In this document: piece after piece, positions 1-9,741 of the stretch
Numbering within the stretch: position 1 is the stretch's first letter
How the letters are laid out: every line of letters starts with the position of its first letter
From: Mycobacterium scrofulaceum
Lineage (GTDB): Bacteria > Actinomycetota > Actinomycetes > Mycobacteriales > Mycobacteriaceae
Reading direction: 5' to 3'
NCBI RefSeq assembly: GCF_001667885.1
Contig: NZ_LZJW01000126.1
Coordinates: forward strand, 1 to 41,104
Length of the DNA stretch: 41,104 bases
Made by a program: the position numbers and the translations under genes
Notes under the pieces: model-generated
Database searches by the model: none
Told to the model about the DNA's origin: nothing
The model's input: the letters and a program-made list of their open reading frames with translations, nothing else

Positions 1-1684
1 GTCCCTCGCCCACGACCACCACCGCCGCCCCCGAATCGGCGAGCGTGAACTCGACCCGGGCCGTCGGCACCGCCGGATCGATCGGCACATACGCCGCCCC
101 CGCCTTCAGCACCCCCAGGAGCGCAATCACCGCCTCCGCCGAGCGCTGCATCAGCAACGCCACGCAGTCCCCCGGACCCACACCACGCCCAACAAGCCAG
201 CGCGCCAACCGGTTTGACGCCTCGTCCAACTCCCGGTACGACCACGAGCGGCCCGCGCAGGAGATCGCGAGCGCATCGGGAGCCCGTTGCGCCCACGACC
301 CGAACAACTCCGGAATCGACCGGCCCGGCGCGGGCCCTTTTGCGGCCGCCCAGTTGCCCCACCCGGCCAGGCACGCGCGCTCCGGGTCTTCGAGCACATC
401 GAGCGACAACAGCCGCCGCGTGGTGTCCGCGGTCAGCGCCACCAACATCCGCTCCAAGAGGCGCGCCAACTGCGCAGCCTCGAAGCTGGAAAAGGGCTCC
501 AACGCCCCCGCCGTGCTGAGGAAAAACTGGTCCCCGTCACCGGAGAAGATCAGCCCGAAGCCACCCACCTGGCCGCTGTTGGTGTACGACGCCGAGGCCG
601 TGACGCCGCCGAAGGGCAACGTGAAGGCGGACGGAATGAAATTGACGCTTACCCGCTCGGGCAGTCCGGCCGGCCCGCGCGCCTTGCGCTCCAACGCTTG
701 CACGGGAAACCGTTGGTGCTCAATGGCTTCGCGAACCCGGGTGTCGACGTGCCGGCAGAAATCGGCGACCGTGAGTTCCGGCGCGACTCGCAACACCAGC
801 GGCACCACCCCGGCGACCATGCCGGGGAGCGTTTTCGATTCCGGCCGCACCCGCCGGTTGACCGGGAAGTCGAGGACCACCTCCTGGCCACCGCCGGTCC
901 ACCCCCGCACTAACAGCGCGCACGCCGCGGTGATGACCGACGTCGGCGACACGCCCCACACCTGCGACAGCTTGTGGACTCGGCGGAGGACGCCGGAGTC
1001 CAAGGCGAGCGGCGGGGACGGCCAGGGATCGCGCTCACCCTTGGCGCGCGGAGCCCGGCGCGGGCCCGCGTCGATCGCCGGAAGGTTCTGGACCCAATAC
1101 GCCTCGTCCCTCCGGTAATCGCCGGACGTTTCGTACTGTGACTCGCAGTCGAGAAGATCCTGCAGGGAACCGAACACGGCCGGCGGGACGGGAGCGGCGG
1201 ACACGATGGCGGAGTAGATGGCGGCGATGCGGTGGCCGACGAGCGCGACGCCGGTTCCGTCGACAATGATGTGGTGGCAGCACGCGAACAGGTGATACTG
1301 GTCCGCACGGGTTTGGAACAGGGCGAACCTGAACAACGGGCCGGTCAAGGGCATGGGCGTTCGTTGGATCGACAACGCCATGCGCCGGGCCTCGTCGATG
1401 GCGTCGCTCGAACCGCTCAGGTCGTGAAACGCCAGATCGATGTCGGGGTAGGCCGCCGGCCGCTGGAACACCTGACCGTCAGCCTCGGCGAAACAGACCC
1501 TGGTCGGTTCGGCTTCTTCCACCGCTTGGCGGATCGCCCACTTCAGGGCCTCGCGTTGGACCCTGCCGTCGATCCTGACGAAGAGACCGATCTGCCACTC
1601 CGTGCCGGAGTGGCCCGTCTCCTGCGCGAGCCAGATGTCTAGTTGGCCGCGCGTGAGCGGAAGGGCTTGCTCACCAAGCTGCAT
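1..1684 (-). CDS. NRPS, N-terminal part (starter condensation domain and start of adenylation domain); runs off left edge
   Basis: Reading leftward from an ATG at 1684, the frame stays open for 561 codons to the window edge. The N-terminus ([17 protein letters not shown]) closely resembles the start of Mps1 in this window. Residues about 5-430 form a condensation domain with the catalytic HHIIVDG motif. After the linker, an adenylation domain begins near residue 450 (core motif YVPIDPAVP) and is cut before its substrate-pocket residues, so the amino acid cannot be predicted. By family knowledge an N-terminal condensation domain on the first subunit accepts a fatty acyl chain, so this gene may start a second lipopeptide. 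The start is fixed by an in-frame stop 24 bases upstream; GGGAAG lies just before the ATG. The gene sits downstream of mps2 but is separated from it by a terminator, an mbtH relic and its own promoter-like segment. Product and length are unknown. Confidence 0.9.
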   Translation of the reverse strand, partial: MQLGEQALPLTRGQLDIWLAQETGHSGTEWQIGLFVRIDGRVQREALKWAIRQAVEEAEPTRVCFAEADGQVFQRPAAYPDIDLAFHDLSGSSDAIDEARRMALSIQRTPMPLTGPLFRFALFQTRADQYHLFACCHHIIVDGTGVALVGHRIAAIYSAIVSAAPVPPAVFGSLQDLLDCESQYETSGDYRRDEAYWVQNLPAIDAGPRRAPRAKGERDPWPSPPLALDSGVLRRVHKLSQVWGVSPTSVITAACALLVRGWTGGGQEVVLDFPVNRRVRPESKTLPGMVAGVVPLVLRVAPELTVADFCRHVDTRVREAIEHQRFPVQALERKARGPAGLPERVSVNFIPSAFTLPFGGVTASASYTNSGQVGGFGLIFSGDGDQFFLSTAGALEPFSSFEAAQLARLLERMLVALTADTTRRLLSLDVLEDPERACLAGWGNWAAAKGPAPGRSIPELFGSWAQRAPDALAISCAGRSWSYRELDEASNRLARWLVGRGVGPGDCVALLMQRSAEAVIALLGVLKAGAAYVPIDPAVPTARVEFTLADSGAAVVVVGEG

Positions 1685-1705
1685 CCAACTTCCCAACCAT
1701 GAGGT

Positions 1706-1882
1706 TCACTGTTCAAACCCCCGGTTGACTGCAGCCGCTCGACCGAACCCTCCGCAATGCCCGTTCGGTTCCGCGGGATAGCGCGCACGCACGCGGCACG
1801 GTCCGCGTGCGAATGCTCGTTGCCGACCGTCGCCGACTAAGACGGAGCCGCGGATGTCCTCATCGAACGGTCCGACGCACAC
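1706..1882 (-). pseudogene. degenerate mbtH relic upstream of the second NRPS
   Basis: A GTG-started frame of 58 codons can be aligned with the intact 76-residue MbtH encoded at 20023-20253. Shared pieces are the start region (PFDED against PFDDD), the GS-VLV strand (GSVLVGD against GSFFVLVND), a Gln at the EEQ position, and the C-terminal RGFEQ-stop against RGFDQ-stop. The family signature is gone: there is no SLWP, no PAGW and no WxDxRPxSL, and about 18 residues are missing from the middle. The frame ends 21 bases before the NRPS start, as intact mbtH ends 40 bases before mps1. GGAGAA precedes both GTG starts. It reads as a decayed mbtH whose frame happens to stay open, rather than a working chaperone. 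The second NRPS would then rely on MbtH from another locus. Confidence 0.75.
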
Positions 1883-1898
1883 AGTTTCTCCACCAACT

Positions 1899-1970
1899 TA
1901 GTCAACATAAGTGCAACAGTCCGAAAGATTAATCGAGGGCGCGAATGTGCGCTAGAGGTTTCGAAAAAGT
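1899..1970 (-). promoter_or_regulatory. promoter-like segment upstream of mbtH relic/second NRPS, related to the mbtH-mps1 promoter
   Basis: This stretch aligns with 20270-20339 upstream of intact mbtH: the first 24 bases match at 19 positions, and the far end shares TGCG, GAGGTTT and AAAGT blocks, with a 2-base gap between. In both places the segment begins 16 bases upstream of the GTG start. Read on the minus strand it contains CACTTATGTTGAC, whose TATGTT resembles a mycobacterial -10 element. The inverted arms seen in the mbtH copy are reduced here to CGAAA/TTTCG. Promoter function is inferred from position and conservation. Confidence 0.6.
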
Positions 1971-2048
1971 CTCAGCCGCCTTACAGCACTCCTCTAACCG
2001 CACACAAAAGATACGCAAAGGATGTTTTCGACCGCAAAAACGGATACC

Positions 2049-2085
2049 CGGTTCGGGACGGCCCGCGTGGGACCGTCCCGAACCG
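2049..2085 (-). terminator. intrinsic terminator after mps2
   Basis: A perfect 13-bp stem (CGGTTCGGGACGG paired with CCGTCCCGAACCG) encloses an 11-base loop, starting 9 bases past the mps2 stop codon. On the minus strand a GTTTTTG run follows about 8 bases after the stem. It should end the mbtH-mps1-mps2 transcript and isolate the second NRPS unit. Confidence 0.85.
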
Positions 2086-2094
2086 AGTATCGAG

Positions 2095-5000
2095 CTAGAG
2101 CAGTCCGAGCAACTGCAGGTCGGTGACGTACTTGACGATCACCGCCGGCGAGATGTGCGGGATGTCGTTGTCCGCACCGATCTTGGCTTCCTGCACCGCG
2201 GCGCGGAAGCGGTCGGTCGGGGCGAACGACCCGCTGGCCGGTTCGGGCGCCTGCAACTGGTTGTAGCCCGGGACTTGCAGCATCTGCAGGACCGAGTGCT
2301 TGCGCTGCCGCTCGGGCAACTCGCGCAGCGCGGCCTCGAACCGCTGCAGCCACTCGCCGAAGTCGTCGATGCGCTCGATCGGGTAGCCGGCCTCGATCAG
2401 CCAGTCGACGTACTCGTCGATCCCGATCCCGTCGTCGTGGGGGTTCATCACGTGATACGTCTCGAACCCTTCGACCACCTGCGTGCCGAGGGTGGTGACC
2501 GCCTCGGCGACGAACTCGACGGGCAGCGCATCGAAGTGCGACCGCTGCCGGTTGCCCTCGGCGTCCAGCTGGTAGAACGACCGCGGAGCGATGCCGGTCG
2601 CCACCAGGCTCAGGACCATCCGGGTGAACATGTCCGACAGGTTGAACTGCCCGGCGTAGCTGGTGTCGGACAGGATCATGTCGGAACGGAACACCGAAAC
2701 GGGCAGCCCGCACAGGTCGTTGGCCTCACGCAGCAGCACCTCGCCGGCCCACTTGCTGTTTCCGTAGCCGTTGGCGTAGCTGCCGTCGATCTTGCGGATC
2801 GGGCTGATGACCCGGATGTCGGCGTCTTCGGTGAACGCCGCCGGATCGATCTGGCGGCCCACATCCGAGGTCGACACGTAGGCGTACGGCTTCAGCCTGC
2901 TGGTCAGCGCCACCCGGATCAGCTCGGCGGTGCCCGCGACGTTCGGGCCGAACAGTTCGCTGTAAGGCAGGACGCCGTTGACCAGCGCGGCCGAGTCAAC
3001 GATCAGGTCGACGCTGTCGGCCAGCCGCTGCCACGTCTGCTCATCGAGCCCAAGGTTCGCGGCGCCCTTGTCACCGGCGATCACCTCGAGGTGGTCGGCC
3101 GCGAGCTCCTGGAAGTACCGCAGCAGCTTCGGGTCACCGCTGTCGAACGTCTTCTCCAGCCGCTGGCGCGCCTCCTCGTCGGAGCCGGCACGGACCAAGC
3201 AGATCAGCTTGCCGTCCACCAGCTCGAGCTGCTCGAGCCACTGCAGCGCCAGGTAGCGGCCCAGGAAGCCGGTCGCCCCGGTGAGCAGGACCGTCCGCAC
3301 CTCCGAGCTCGGGCCCGGCAGCGCGGGCGCGGCGCTCAGCGTCGCGGCGTCGATGAACTTGTCCAGGGTGAGATCGCTGGCGTAGACCTGGGTGGCGTCG
3401 CGACCGTGGACGGACGCAAAGCTGGGGCCGCCGGCCTCGGCGTGGCCCGCATCGCCGGCATCGTGTTCGGCCCGGTGGGCGAGGCCTCGCACCGACGGTG
3501 CCTCGAACAAGGTGCGCACCGAGAGGCTGGCGTCGAGCGCGGTGTTGATCTCGGCGATCACCCGCATCGCGGAAAGCGAGTCGCCGCCGAGGTCGAAGAA
3601 CGAGTCTTCGACCGACACCCGCTCCAACCCGAGCACCCGGCCGTAGATGTCGGCCAGGGTCTCCTCCACCGGCGTGGCCGGAGCCCGGTACTCCCCGCCG
3701 GTCTTCTGGTACTCGGGGGCGGGCAGGGCGCGCTTGTCGAGCTTGCCGTTGACGGTCAGCGGCAGCGCGTCCAGCACCACCACCGCGACCGGCACCATGT
3801 AGGCGGGCAGCCGCTCGCCCAGCTGCGCCCGCACCTGGGCGGGGTCGGCAGTGCCGGTGATGTAACCGACCAGCCGCTTGTCGCCGGGGCGGTCCTCGCG
3901 GGCGATCACCGCGGCCTGCTCAACCCCGTCGAGACCGGCCAGGGCGGCCTGGATTTCGCCGAGCTCGATGCGGTAGCCGCGAACCTTGACCTGCTCGTCG
4001 ACCCGGCCCAGGTACTGCAGCTGCCCGTCGGCGCCCCACCGCACCAGGTCACCGGTGCGATACATCCGGGCGCCGGGCGCCCCGAACGGGCAGGCCACGA
4101 AGCGCGAGGCCGTCAGGCCCGAGCGCCGCGCATAGCCCGACGCCACGCCGCGACCGGCGATGTAGAGCTCACCGACGACGCCTTGCGGCGCCGGCCGCAG
4201 CCATTTGTCGAGGACGAACAGCGCGGCCCCGGGAACCGGCGCGCCGATCGGCGCTCCCCCGTCCGCGCTCAGCGGCGCGCTCATCGCCGCGTACACCGTG
4301 CCCTCGGTCGGGCCGTAGGCGTTGATCATCACCCGCCCGGTGGCCCACCGCTCGACCACCTCGGGCGGGCATGCCTCGCCGGCGACCACCAGGGCCATCG
4401 AGTCCAGCCCCTCCGGCGAGAGCATTCCCACCGCCGACGGGGTCTGGCTGAGCACGGTCACCTGCTCCGCGACCAGCAGCGAGTGCAGGTCCTTCGGAGA
4501 ACCGGCCACCGCCTCGGGCACCACTACCAGCCGGCCGCCGTGCAACAGGGCACCGAAGATCTCGTGGACCGAGACGTCGAACACCAGCGAATGCCACTGC
4601 GCCCAGACTCCCGGGTCCGGCAGATCGGCGTGCAGCCTCTCGAGCAACTGGGTGGCGTTGTGGTGCGTGACCGCGACGCCCTTCGGCACGCCCGTGGTGC
4701 CGGACGTGTAGATCAGGTACGCGATGTCCTCGGGCGCCGGCCCCGGCAACGCCGTGGCGGGCTGGTCGTCCACCGACGGGTCGTCGACATCGATCACCAG
4801 CAGGTCGGAGCCCTCCAGTCGCGACCGCAACTCGGCGGTCGTGACGACGGCGACCGGCGTGGCGTCGTCGAGGACGAACTCGATCCGCGCCGCCGGGACC
4901 GCCGGGTCGATCGGCAGATACGCCGCGCCGGTCTTGAGTACCGCCATGATCGACACGATCGCCTGGGCCGACCGCGGAAGCAGCAGAGCCACGCTTTCGC

Positions 5001-8000
5001 CCGGCCGCGCGCCGTGCTCCTCCAGCAGGCGGGCCATCCGGTTCGTGGCCTCGTCGAGCTCGCGATAGGTCATCGAGTGGCCGTCGAACGTCAGCGCCAC
5101 CGCGTCCGGCGTCCGGGCCACCTGCTTGGCGAACAGCGACGGAATCGACGCCTTCAACCCGACTGGCGCGGTCAGCACCGCACGGTTGCCCCACTCGTCG
5201 AGGCGCGCGCGCTCGCCGCCGTCCAGGACGTCCATCGAGGACAGCCGCTGGCTGGAGTCGGCGGTCATGCCCGCCAGCACCCGCTGGAACCGCTCGATCA
5301 GCGACTCGATCCCGGCGGTGTCGAAGACGCTGGTGTCGAACTCGACGCGCAGGCCCAGTTCGCGGCCCGGGAGCGCCATGACCGACAGCGGGTAGTGGTT
5401 GTACTCGCGGTTGGTGACGTCGGTGATCGCCAGCTCGTGGAAGCCCAACGGCACGCTGGTGTCGATCGGGTAGTTCTCGTACAGGAACAGCGTGTCGAAG
5501 AGCTGGTCGTGACCGGTGACGCGGTGGATCTCGTTCAGCGCCAGGTGCTCGTGCTCGATCGTGTTGTTGTGGGCGGTCTGCAGTTGCTGCAGCAGCTCGA
5601 CCACGGTGGTCGCCGCGGTGATGTTGGCGCGCACCGGCACGGTGTTGATCAACAAGCCCACCATCGACTCGGCGCCGGGCAAGTCGGCCGGGCGGCCGGA
5701 CACCGCGGTGCCGAAGGCGACGTCGTGCTGACCGGTCAGCCACATCAGCAGCTGCGCCCAGGCACCCTGCAGCACGGTGTTGATCGTGGTGTGGCAGGAC
5801 CGGGCAAGCTCGCCCAGCGCCCGCGTGGTCTCGGCGGGCAGCCGGTAGGACTCGACGCCCCGCCGGCCGAGGCCGAGCCGGGCCGGCGGGCCGACCAGGG
5901 TGGGGGCGTCGAATCCGGCCATCACCTCGGCCCAGGCCGCGCGGGCGGCCGTGCGGTCCTGGGCCGCGAGCCACGTCAGGTAGCTGCGGTAGGACGCGGG
6001 CGCGGGCAACCGCTCGCCGTAGTAGCTGGTCAGGATCTCCCGCAGCATGATCGGCAGCGACCAGCCATCCATCACGATGTGGTGGTTGGTCAGCACGAAC
6101 CGGTGCCGGTTGTCGGCGGTGCGGATCAGCGCGGCGCGGAAGGCCGGCCGGTTGGCGAGGTCGCTGACCGCCGCACGCTCGGCGGCGCAGAGCTGTTCGA
6201 TCTTCTCGTCGGGATCCAGGTCGTCCGCGCCGAGCTGAATGTAGCGCCACGCCATCACCGGGTCGGCCGGGAGGACCTGCACCGGCTCACCGAACTGCGG
6301 GCAGAACCGCGCCGCCAGGTTGGGGTGCCGGTCGACGACGGCGTGCACGGCCTCGCGCAGCCGGTGCGCGTCGAGGGCGCCGGTGACGGTGATACCGAGC
6401 TGCACGGCGTATACGTCGTCGCCGATGTCGTTCGCGAAGCTGGCGTGGAAGAGCAGCCCCTGCTGCAACGGGGTCAACGGCAACACGTCGGCGACCGCGT
6501 GCTGCTGGCACAGGTCGTCGAGTTGCTGCTGGGTCAACCGAGCGGGCGCGATGTCCGACGGGGTGAGCCCGCCCCCGCCGCTGCGCACGTGCGCGCAGAT
6601 GCCGGCCAGCGCCTCGAACCACAACTGGCTCAACCGGCTGACCTGCTCGTGGTCCAGCGCCGAGGGCGCCCACGTCCAGTTCGCCTGCAGGTGCGGGCCG
6701 GCCTCGGTGTCCATGGTCCCGGCGTTGAGGTCGACGGTGTGCATCAACGGCATGGGCAGCGCCGCGCTGGCGGCGCCGGTGAACGACAGGCTGTCCTGGC
6801 TGATCCGCCACATCTCGCCGGGAAGGTCGGCCGCCGCGCCGAGTCGGCCCAGGTAGTTGAACCCGATGACCGGGTCCGACCCGTCCAGGTCGACGTCGGT
6901 GTTCACGTAGCGCAGCAGCCCGTAGGTCAGCGGGTCGGGCAGGGCGCGCAGTTGTTCCTTGGCCTTCTTGACCAGCGCCCCCAGGGCCCGGTCGCCGGCC
7001 ATCACCTGCTGCCAGTCCAGTTCGCCGACGGTCAGCGCGACGGGGTACTTGGTGGTGAACCATCCGACGGTGCGGGACAGGTCGACGTGCGGGCCGAGCT
7101 CCTCGTGGCGGCCGTGGCCCTCGACGTCGATGCCGATCGGGGCGCCAGTGCCGACGAACCGCGCCCACGCCAGCCCGAACGCGATCAGCAGGATGTCCTG
7201 CACCCCGGCGTGGAACGCCGCGGGCACCTCGCCGAGCAGCGACCGGGTGGTCTCGACGTCCAGCGACACCGAGAGCTGCTTGGCGGTCTCGTAGGTGTCG
7301 ACGTCGGGGCGCACCGCCGGCAGCAAGGCCGGGGTCGCCGCGACCTGTCGCCACGCCTCGGCCGTCTCGACGACCTCGGGCCGCTGGGCGTGCTCCTCGA
7401 GCATTGCCGACCAGCGGGCGAATGAGGTTCCGCCCGTCGGCAACGCCACGGGCTGCCCGCTGTGGTGCTGAGCCCAGGCAATGTTCAAGTCTTCCAACAG
7501 GATTCGCCACGACACGCCATCGACGGCCAGGTGGTGAATCATCAACGCCAACTGGGCCGTGGATTCCGCCCACACGGCGCGGAACATGATGCCCGCGGCC
7601 GGGTTCAGCTGCGAGCGCGCCGCCACCAGCGCCGCGTCGGACAGCGCGTCGACGGTGTGCAGGCAGGTGCCGGCCTCGACGGAGCCGACCTCGGGCACGT
7701 GCATCGACCAGCCGCCGGCGCCGTCGTCGTCGACCCGCAGCCGCAGCGTGGCGTGCCGGTCCAGCAGCGACTGCAGCACCACCTGCACGTCGTCGCGGGT
7801 GACACCCGCGGGGGCCTGCACCACCATGGTCTGGTTGAACTGGTCGGTCGGACCCTCGACCTGCTGCAGCCAGCGCATGATCGGGGTGGCGGCCACCGGG
7901 CCGATGCCTTCGTCGACTTCCTCGTCGCCGGAGGCCACGCGGGCCACGCGGGCCAGCTTGGCCACCGTCTGCTCGACGAAGACGTCGCGCGGCCGGCACA

Positions 8001-9741
8001 CCACACCGGCGGCCCGGGCGCGGGCCACCACCTGCATGGACAGGATGCTGTCGCCGCCGAGGTCGAAGAACGAGTCGTCCACGCCCACCCGCTCGAGCCC
8101 AAGCACCTGGGCGTAGATGGCGGTCAGCGTCTCTTCGACGGCCGTGGTCGGCGCGCGGTATTCGCCGCTGGTCTTCTGGTACTCGGGGGCGGGCAGGGCG
8201 CGCTTGTCGAGCTTGCCGTTGACGGTCAAGGGCAACGCGTCCAGCACCACGACGGCCGCGGGCACCATGTAGCTGGGCAGCCGCTCGCCGAGCTGGGTCC
8301 GGATCACGGCCGGGTCGGCCGTCCCCGTCACGTAGCCCACCAGCCGCTTGTCGCCGGGCCGGTCCTCGCGGGCGATCACCGCCGCCTGCTCCACACCTTC
8401 CAGCGCGGCCAGGGCCGACTGGATTTCGCCGAGCTCGATGCGGTAACCGCGGATCTTGACCTGTTCGTCGGCGCGGCCCAGGTACTGCAGCTGGCCGTCG
8501 ACGCCCCAGCGCACCAGGTCGCCGGTGCGGTACATGCGCGTCCCCGGCGCCCCGAACGGGCAGGCGATAAATCGCGAGGCCGTCAGGCCCGGCCGGCGCA
8601 CATATCCCGAAGCCACGCCGCGACCGGCGATGTACAGCTCGCCGACGACGCCTTCCGGCGCGGGGCGCAACCACTTGTCGAGCACGAACAGGGCCGCCCC
8701 GGGCACGGGCGAGCCGATCGGCGGCGCCCCGGACTCCGCCTTCAGCGGGGCGCTCATCGACGCGTACACCGTGCCTTCGGTCGGGCCGTAGGCGTTGATC
8801 ATCACCCGGCGCGGCGCCCAGCGATCCACCACCTCGGACGGGCAGGCCTCGCCGGCGACGATCAGCGCGGTCGAATCCAGCCCGTCGGGCGAGAGCATGC
8901 CCACCGCCGACGGGGTCTGGCACAACACGGTGACCTTCTCCGCCACCAGCAGCGCGTGCAGGTCGTCCGGCGATCCGGCCACCGACTCGGGCACCACGAC
9001 CAGCCGGCCGCCGTGCAGCAGCGGGCCCCAGATCTCCCACACCGAGACGTCGAAGACCAGCGAATGCCACTGCGACCACACACCGGCCTTGGGCAGGTCG
9101 GCGGGCAGCTTGTTGAGCAACTGGGTCACGTTCTGGTGCGTGACCGCCACACCCTTCGGGGTGCCGGTCGTGCCCGACGTGTAGATCATGTACGCGATGT
9201 CCTCGGGAGCCGGCCCGGGCAACCCGGAGCTCGGCTGGTCTTCCACCGCCGGGTCCGCGACGTCGACCACCAGCAGGTCGAATCCGTCCAGCCGTGCGCG
9301 CAGTTCGCTCGTCGTGACCGCGGCGACCGGTGCAGCGTCGCCGAGCATGAACTCCATCCGGGCCGCGGGGACCGCCGGGTCGATCGGCAGGTACGCCGCC
9401 CCGGTCTTGAGGACCGCCAGGATGGACACGATCGCCTCGGCCGATCGCGACAGCAGCAGCGCCACGCACGCGCCCGGGCGGGCGCCGTGGTCGGCCAGCA
9501 GATGCGCGAGCCGGTTCGCGGCCTCGTCGAGTTCCTGGTACGTCAGTGTGCGGCCGTCGAACGTCAGCGCCGGAGCCTCGGGCACACGCGCGACCTGCTT
9601 GGCGAACAACGCCGGAATCGACACCGCCCCCGTGACCGGCGCGGTCAAGACCTCCCGGTTGCCCCACTCGTCGAGGCGGTCGTGCTCGCCGCCATCAAGC
9701 AAGTCGATCGACAACAATCGCCGCCCCGCACCGACGGTCAT
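2095..9741 (-). CDS. mps2: NRPS Mps2: A-T-E-C-A-T-R, adds two Ala-type residues and releases the peptide reductively
   Basis: This 2548-residue synthetase would finish the GPL tetrapeptide in the cytoplasm. Domain order: adenylation A3 (about 40-520, [11 protein letters not shown] near 187), carrier T3 (LGGDSI near 561), epimerization E3 ([13 protein letters not shown] near 736), condensation C4 (LPLTPLQQG near 1087, HHIVMDG near 1220), adenylation A4 (about 1530-2010), carrier T4 (GGDSLS near 2050), and a terminal thioester reductase (TGATGFLG near 2154, YGNSK near 2325). There is no thioesterase, so release as an amino alcohol is expected, matching alaninol in GPLs. The pocket residues read by eye are D-V-W-C-I-A-A-V-Y for A3 and D-V-H-S-V-A-A-V-Y for A4, nearly the same and consistent with Ala twice. 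E3 would give D-Ala; module 4 lacks an E domain. The ATG overlaps the mps1 stop (ATGA) behind a GGAGGAG ribosome site. The protein lacks its own first condensation domain, which sits at the end of Mps1. Confidence 0.95.
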   Translation of the reverse strand: MTVGAGRRLLSIDLLDGGEHDRLDEWGNREVLTAPVTGAVSIPALFAKQVARVPEAPALTFDGRTLTYQELDEAANRLAHLLADHGARPGACVALLLSRSAEAIVSILAVLKTGAAYLPIDPAVPAARMEFMLGDAAPVAAVTTSELRARLDGFDLLVVDVADPAVEDQPSSGLPGPAPEDIAYMIYTSGTTGTPKGVAVTHQNVTQLLNKLPADLPKAGVWSQWHSLVFDVSVWEIWGPLLHGGRLVVVPESVAGSPDDLHALLVAEKVTVLCQTPSAVGMLSPDGLDSTALIVAGEACPSEVVDRWAPRRVMINAYGPTEGTVYASMSAPLKAESGAPPIGSPVPGAALFVLDKWLRPAPEGVVGELYIAGRGVASGYVRRPGLTASRFIACPFGAPGTRMYRTGDLVRWGVDGQLQYLGRADEQVKIRGYRIELGEIQSALAALEGVEQAAVIAREDRPGDKRLVGYVTGTADPAVIRTQLGERLPSYMVPAAVVVLDALPLTVNGKLDKRALPAPEYQKTSGEYRAPTTAVEETLTAIYAQVLGLERVGVDDSFFDLGGDSILSMQVVARARAAGVVCRPRDVFVEQTVAKLARVARVASGDEEVDEGIGPVAATPIMRWLQQVEGPTDQFNQTMVVQAPAGVTRDDVQVVLQSLLDRHATLRLRVDDDGAGGWSMHVPEVGSVEAGTCLHTVDALSDAALVAARSQLNPAAGIMFRAVWAESTAQLALMIHHLAVDGVSWRILLEDLNIAWAQHHSGQPVALPTGGTSFARWSAMLEEHAQRPEVVETAEAWRQVAATPALLPAVRPDVDTYETAKQLSVSLDVETTRSLLGEVPAAFHAGVQDILLIAFGLAWARFVGTGAPIGIDVEGHGRHEELGPHVDLSRTVGWFTTKYPVALTVGELDWQQVMAGDRALGALVKKAKEQLRALPDPLTYGLLRYVNTDVDLDGSDPVIGFNYLGRLGAAADLPGEMWRISQDSLSFTGAASAALPMPLMHTVDLNAGTMDTEAGPHLQANWTWAPSALDHEQVSRLSQLWFEALAGICAHVRSGGGGLTPSDIAPARLTQQQLDDLCQQHAVADVLPLTPLQQGLLFHASFANDIGDDVYAVQLGITVTGALDAHRLREAVHAVVDRHPNLAARFCPQFGEPVQVLPADPVMAWRYIQLGADDLDPDEKIEQLCAAERAAVSDLANRPAFRAALIRTADNRHRFVLTNHHIVMDGWSLPIMLREILTSYYGERLPAPASYRSYLTWLAAQDRTAARAAWAEVMAGFDAPTLVGPPARLGLGRRGVESYRLPAETTRALGELARSCHTTINTVLQGAWAQLLMWLTGQHDVAFGTAVSGRPADLPGAESMVGLLINTVPVRANITAATTVVELLQQLQTAHNNTIEHEHLALNEIHRVTGHDQLFDTLFLYENYPIDTSVPLGFHELAITDVTNREYNHYPLSVMALPGRELGLRVEFDTSVFDTAGIESLIERFQRVLAGMTADSSQRLSSMDVLDGGERARLDEWGNRAVLTAPVGLKASIPSLFAKQVARTPDAVALTFDGHSMTYRELDEATNRMARLLEEHGARPGESVALLLPRSAQAIVSIMAVLKTGAAYLPIDPAVPAARIEFVLDDATPVAVVTTAELRSRLEGSDLLVIDVDDPSVDDQPATALPGPAPEDIAYLIYTSGTTGVPKGVAVTHHNATQLLERLHADLPDPGVWAQWHSLVFDVSVHEIFGALLHGGRLVVVPEAVAGSPKDLHSLLVAEQVTVLSQTPSAVGMLSPEGLDSMALVVAGEACPPEVVERWATGRVMINAYGPTEGTVYAAMSAPLSADGGAPIGAPVPGAALFVLDKWLRPAPQGVVGELYIAGRGVASGYARRSGLTASRFVACPFGAPGARMYRTGDLVRWGADGQLQYLGRVDEQVKVRGYRIELGEIQAALAGLDGVEQAAVIAREDRPGDKRLVGYITGTADPAQVRAQLGERLPAYMVPVAVVVLDALPLTVNGKLDKRALPAPEYQKTGGEYRAPATPVEETLADIYGRVLGLERVSVEDSFFDLGGDSLSAMRVIAEINTALDASLSVRTLFEAPSVRGLAHRAEHDAGDAGHAEAGGPSFASVHGRDATQVYASDLTLDKFIDAATLSAAPALPGPSSEVRTVLLTGATGFLGRYLALQWLEQLELVDGKLICLVRAGSDEEARQRLEKTFDSGDPKLLRYFQELAADHLEVIAGDKGAANLGLDEQTWQRLADSVDLIVDSAALVNGVLPYSELFGPNVAGTAELIRVALTSRLKPYAYVSTSDVGRQIDPAAFTEDADIRVISPIRKIDGSYANGYGNSKWAGEVLLREANDLCGLPVSVFRSDMILSDTSYAGQFNLSDMFTRMVLSLVATGIAPRSFYQLDAEGNRQRSHFDALPVEFVAEAVTTLGTQVVEGFETYHVMNPHDDGIGIDEYVDWLIEAGYPIERIDDFGEWLQRFEAALRELPERQRKHSVLQMLQVPGYNQLQAPEPASGSFAPTDRFRAAVQEAKIGADNDIPHISPAVIVKYVTDLQLLGLL
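3700..3758 (-). repeat. 59-bp tract at the end of A4 identical to one in A3
   Basis: This stretch, covering the conserved [17 protein letters not shown] region, matches 8170-8228 base for base. It supports a recent origin of the two Ala modules by duplication or ongoing conversion. Confidence 0.8.
7472..7539 (-). repeat. 68-bp tract in E3 identical to one in E2
   Basis: The 68 bases match 11965-12032 in mps1 exactly, including synonymous positions, across the epimerization motif [13 protein letters not shown]. The corresponding E1 stretch near 16465-16532 has several differences. Recent recombination between modules is likely. Confidence 0.85.
8170..8228 (-). repeat. 59-bp tract at the end of A3 identical to one in A4
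   Basis: Partner of the tract at 3700-3758, lying at the same place in the adenylation domain of the first Mps2 module. Confidence 0.8.

Noticed and set aside
4169..6250. Long minus-strand frames overlapping mps2 in another frame (also 6287-9667)
   Set aside because: Arg/Ala/Gly-rich out-of-frame readings of the same NRPS sequence with no domain motifs.
1945..7425. Very long open frame on the plus strand opposite mps2, and similar ones opposite mps1 (7462-9864, 11598-15059, 16524-19340)
   Set aside because: They are antisense to clear NRPS domains, their products are low-complexity and rich in Arg, Gly, Val and His, and they repeat with the module period. They result from strong GC bias at codon positions.
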